Positions 32,200-33,392 of a stretch of 33,392 nt of DNA are shown here, piece by piece. The stretch comes from Bacteroidia bacterium (GTDB lineage: Bacteria; Bacteroidota; Bacteroidia; Chitinophagales; Saprospiraceae), in assembly GCA_030429045.1 (NCBI GenBank), contig JAUIEA010000028.1, positions 1-33,392 on the forward strand. Direction: 5' to 3'. Made by a program: the position numbers and the translations under genes. The notes beneath the pieces were generated by a model, which made no database searches, was not told the DNA's origin, and worked only from the letters and a program-made list of their open reading frames with translations. Within the stretch, counting starts at the first letter, position 1. Each line of letters starts with the position of its first letter.

Positions 32200-32985
32200 A
32201 TGAAAGCGAAATTGTTGATGACTGCCAGTTTAGTCGTTTGTTTTTCTTCCATTATCCTGGGGCAGGACTCCTACCGACCCTATCCAGGGGAATTGGGTGT
32301 GGCTCTTCGGGCCAGAGGGATAGGTCCGATCAGGGATAACCAGTTCGACGGTGTCTTTGATCTCGGGTTGTTTGACCAGCCTACTTTGCAAGTTCGGTAT
32401 ATGAAGTCTGATCTCTGGACATTTAGATTTGATCTTGCCATTGACGGTTTAAGTGCCAAGGAGACTACACGAGATGAAGAAGAACTCTCAGGAGGTGGTG
32501 TGCGAGTGGAGGAAACCGAAATCACTTCTTCCCGATTTGATTTTATCTTTGCACCTGGAATTGAATATCATTTTACCGGTACAGATCGTCTGGATCCCTA
32601 CTTCGGCATGCAGGTGCCATTCAAATTGATTGGGAAGTTAACTGAAACCAATTCTGAGAAGATTGATGCAGGAAGTGATTTTAAATCATCTTCAATGGTA
32701 ACAACAGTTACACCAGGAGGTGTTGGATTTGGTATTGATATTTTTACTGGATTTAATTATTTTGTTACCAATCGGTTAGCGTTAGGTTTGGAATACAACC
32801 TTGGCGTTTTGTCAGAAAGGGTTGGCGGAACATATACGACCAAAGTGACGACAGAGGTGACCAGTGGAGGGAATACTACAATGAATGAATTTGAAGATTC
32901 ATTTGAAGCGACGGCTACCCAAACCGTTTCGACGAATAGAGGCGTTTTAAGTTTTAATATTGTTTATTTCTTCGGTGATTTTTAA
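32200..32985 (+). CDS. Outer-membrane beta-barrel protein
   Basis: A 261-residue protein with a signal peptide (MKAKLLMTASLVVCFSSIILGQ). The mature part consists of alternating strands with aromatic ends: VALRARGIG, LQVRYMKSDLWTFRFDLAI, FDFIFAPGIEYHF, DPYFGMQVPFKLIG, and a C-terminal FNIVYFFGDF that ends in Phe, the signal used by the BAM complex. Loops rich in Thr, Ser and Glu, for example around the EETRDEEEL-like and VTTEVTSGGNTT segments, would be surface exposed. It belongs to the broad OmpA/OmpW-like barrel type of Bacteroidota; the role is unknown. It has its own candidate promoter, is separated from the kinase operon by 378 nt, and is followed after 8 nt by another barrel-type gene. 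Confidence 0.82.
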   Translation: MKAKLLMTASLVVCFSSIILGQDSYRPYPGELGVALRARGIGPIRDNQFDGVFDLGLFDQPTLQVRYMKSDLWTFRFDLAIDGLSAKETTRDEEELSGGGVRVEETEITSSRFDFIFAPGIEYHFTGTDRLDPYFGMQVPFKLIGKLTETNSEKIDAGSDFKSSSMVTTVTPGGVGFGIDIFTGFNYFVTNRLALGLEYNLGVLSERVGGTYTTKVTTEVTSGGNTTMNEFEDSFEATATQTVSTNRGVLSFNIVYFFGDF

Positions 32986-32993
32986 ATTCTGAA

Positions 32994-33392
32994 ATGATGA
33001 AGATTCTACTCATCACCGGAGTGATAATAGCCATTTCCTGTTTTGGTCATGGAATTATTTTGGCCCAGGATTCTTTTACTGATCGGGGTATCTTCTTTCT
33101 TCGTGGTTCTGGTTCATTTAACGTCTCATTGCAAGAAGGTACACCTTTAAACCTCAGTTTGGGGGGTGGTTATTTCCCTTTTCATGATATTCTGATTGGA
33201 GTGGATATGGAATATGTTAGAGTTGATGACTTTGACGATTTTAGTGCAGTGCCCTTTGCCCGATACTATTGGAGACAGCTACTTTTTCTCGAAGGCGGTT
33301 ATTACTCTTTCAAACAGGGGGATGACTATTTCTCCTATTTGGAAGGAGGAATTGGTTATATCTTTCTGTTGAATGACTATGTCACCATTGAG
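32994..33392 (+). CDS. Outer-membrane barrel-type protein, 3' end outside window
   Basis: A frame of 133 codons runs from ATG 32994 (or the next ATG, 32997) to the window edge without a stop. It opens with a signal peptide (MMKILLITGVIIAISCFGHG, cleavage after IILAQ). The strand-like segments GIFFLRGSGSFNVSL, LNLSLGGGYFPF, ILIGVDMEYVRV, VPFARYYW and LEGGIGYIFLL have the alternation and Gly-aromatic pattern of small outer-membrane barrels. It lies 8 nt after the previous barrel gene and is probably co-transcribed with it. The C-terminus, and so the family, cannot be judged here. Confidence 0.75.
   Translation, partial: MMKILLITGVIIAISCFGHGIILAQDSFTDRGIFFLRGSGSFNVSLQEGTPLNLSLGGGYFPFHDILIGVDMEYVRVDDFDDFSAVPFARYYWRQLLFLEGGYYSFKQGDDYFSYLEGGIGYIFLLNDYVTIE

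Overview
The window looks like chromosome from a marine or environmental Bacteroidota bacterium, most likely of the Saprospiria type; this placement is inferred from gene content and is not proven. The evidence is a large secreted protein ending in a type IX secretion (T9SS) sorting domain, PorT-like outer-membrane barrels, a hybrid-propeller LytS-type kinase paired with a LytTR regulator, weak Shine-Dalgarno signals, and promoter-like TAnnTTTG boxes of the Bacteroidota primary sigma factor.

Left part (1-5718). The window opens in the end of an IS3-family insertion sequence. It then holds an outer-membrane barrel protein, a 5' remnant of ettA that still has its promoter, two tandem paralogous Cys-rich lipoproteins, and a purine nucleoside phosphorylase on the minus strand. 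A small lipoprotein gene is divergent from the phosphorylase, with a C9 homopolymer between them. The quinolinate synthase gene nadA follows. The phosphorylase and nadA are visibly more GC-rich than the lipoproteins and the sensor kinase around them.

Middle left (5783-9843). A two-component pair: a 1080-residue membrane sensor kinase (propeller, Y_Y_Y, His_kinase, HATPase) and its LytTR response regulator. A convincing intrinsic terminator closes it at 9818-9843.

Core (9945-31821). Fourteen collinear plus-strand genes with gaps of 0-76 nt or short overlaps, preceded by a TAnnTTTG box, form one probable 22-kb operon. In order: a double zinc-ribbon/FHA-like protein, a Ser/Thr kinase-FHA fusion, a membrane Ser/Thr kinase with periplasmic WG repeats, an FHA-transmembrane-coiled-coil-trypsin-like protease, a secreted protein with an Arg-Ser-Gly tail, a membrane PP2C phosphatase, a lipoprotein, a 1560-residue T9SS-exported repeat protein, two secreted proteins sharing a domain, a TssR-like VWA protein, an ABC ATPase, an FtsX-like permease and a small lipoprotein. 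The parts list resembles the threonine-phosphorylation pathway that controls some type VI secretion systems (PpkA kinase, PppA phosphatase, Fha, TagT/TagS ABC pair) combined with a protein like TssR of Bacteroidota T6SS. No T6SS sheath, tube, baseplate or ATPase gene is in the window. My inference is an envelope-spanning phospho-signalling system: cytoplasmic kinases, phosphatase and FHA readers linked through transmembrane segments to periplasmic sensors, a protease and an ABC mechanotransmission-type pair.

Right end (31822-33392). A gene-free stretch with several small hairpins, then two outer-membrane barrel-type genes, the second cut by the window edge.
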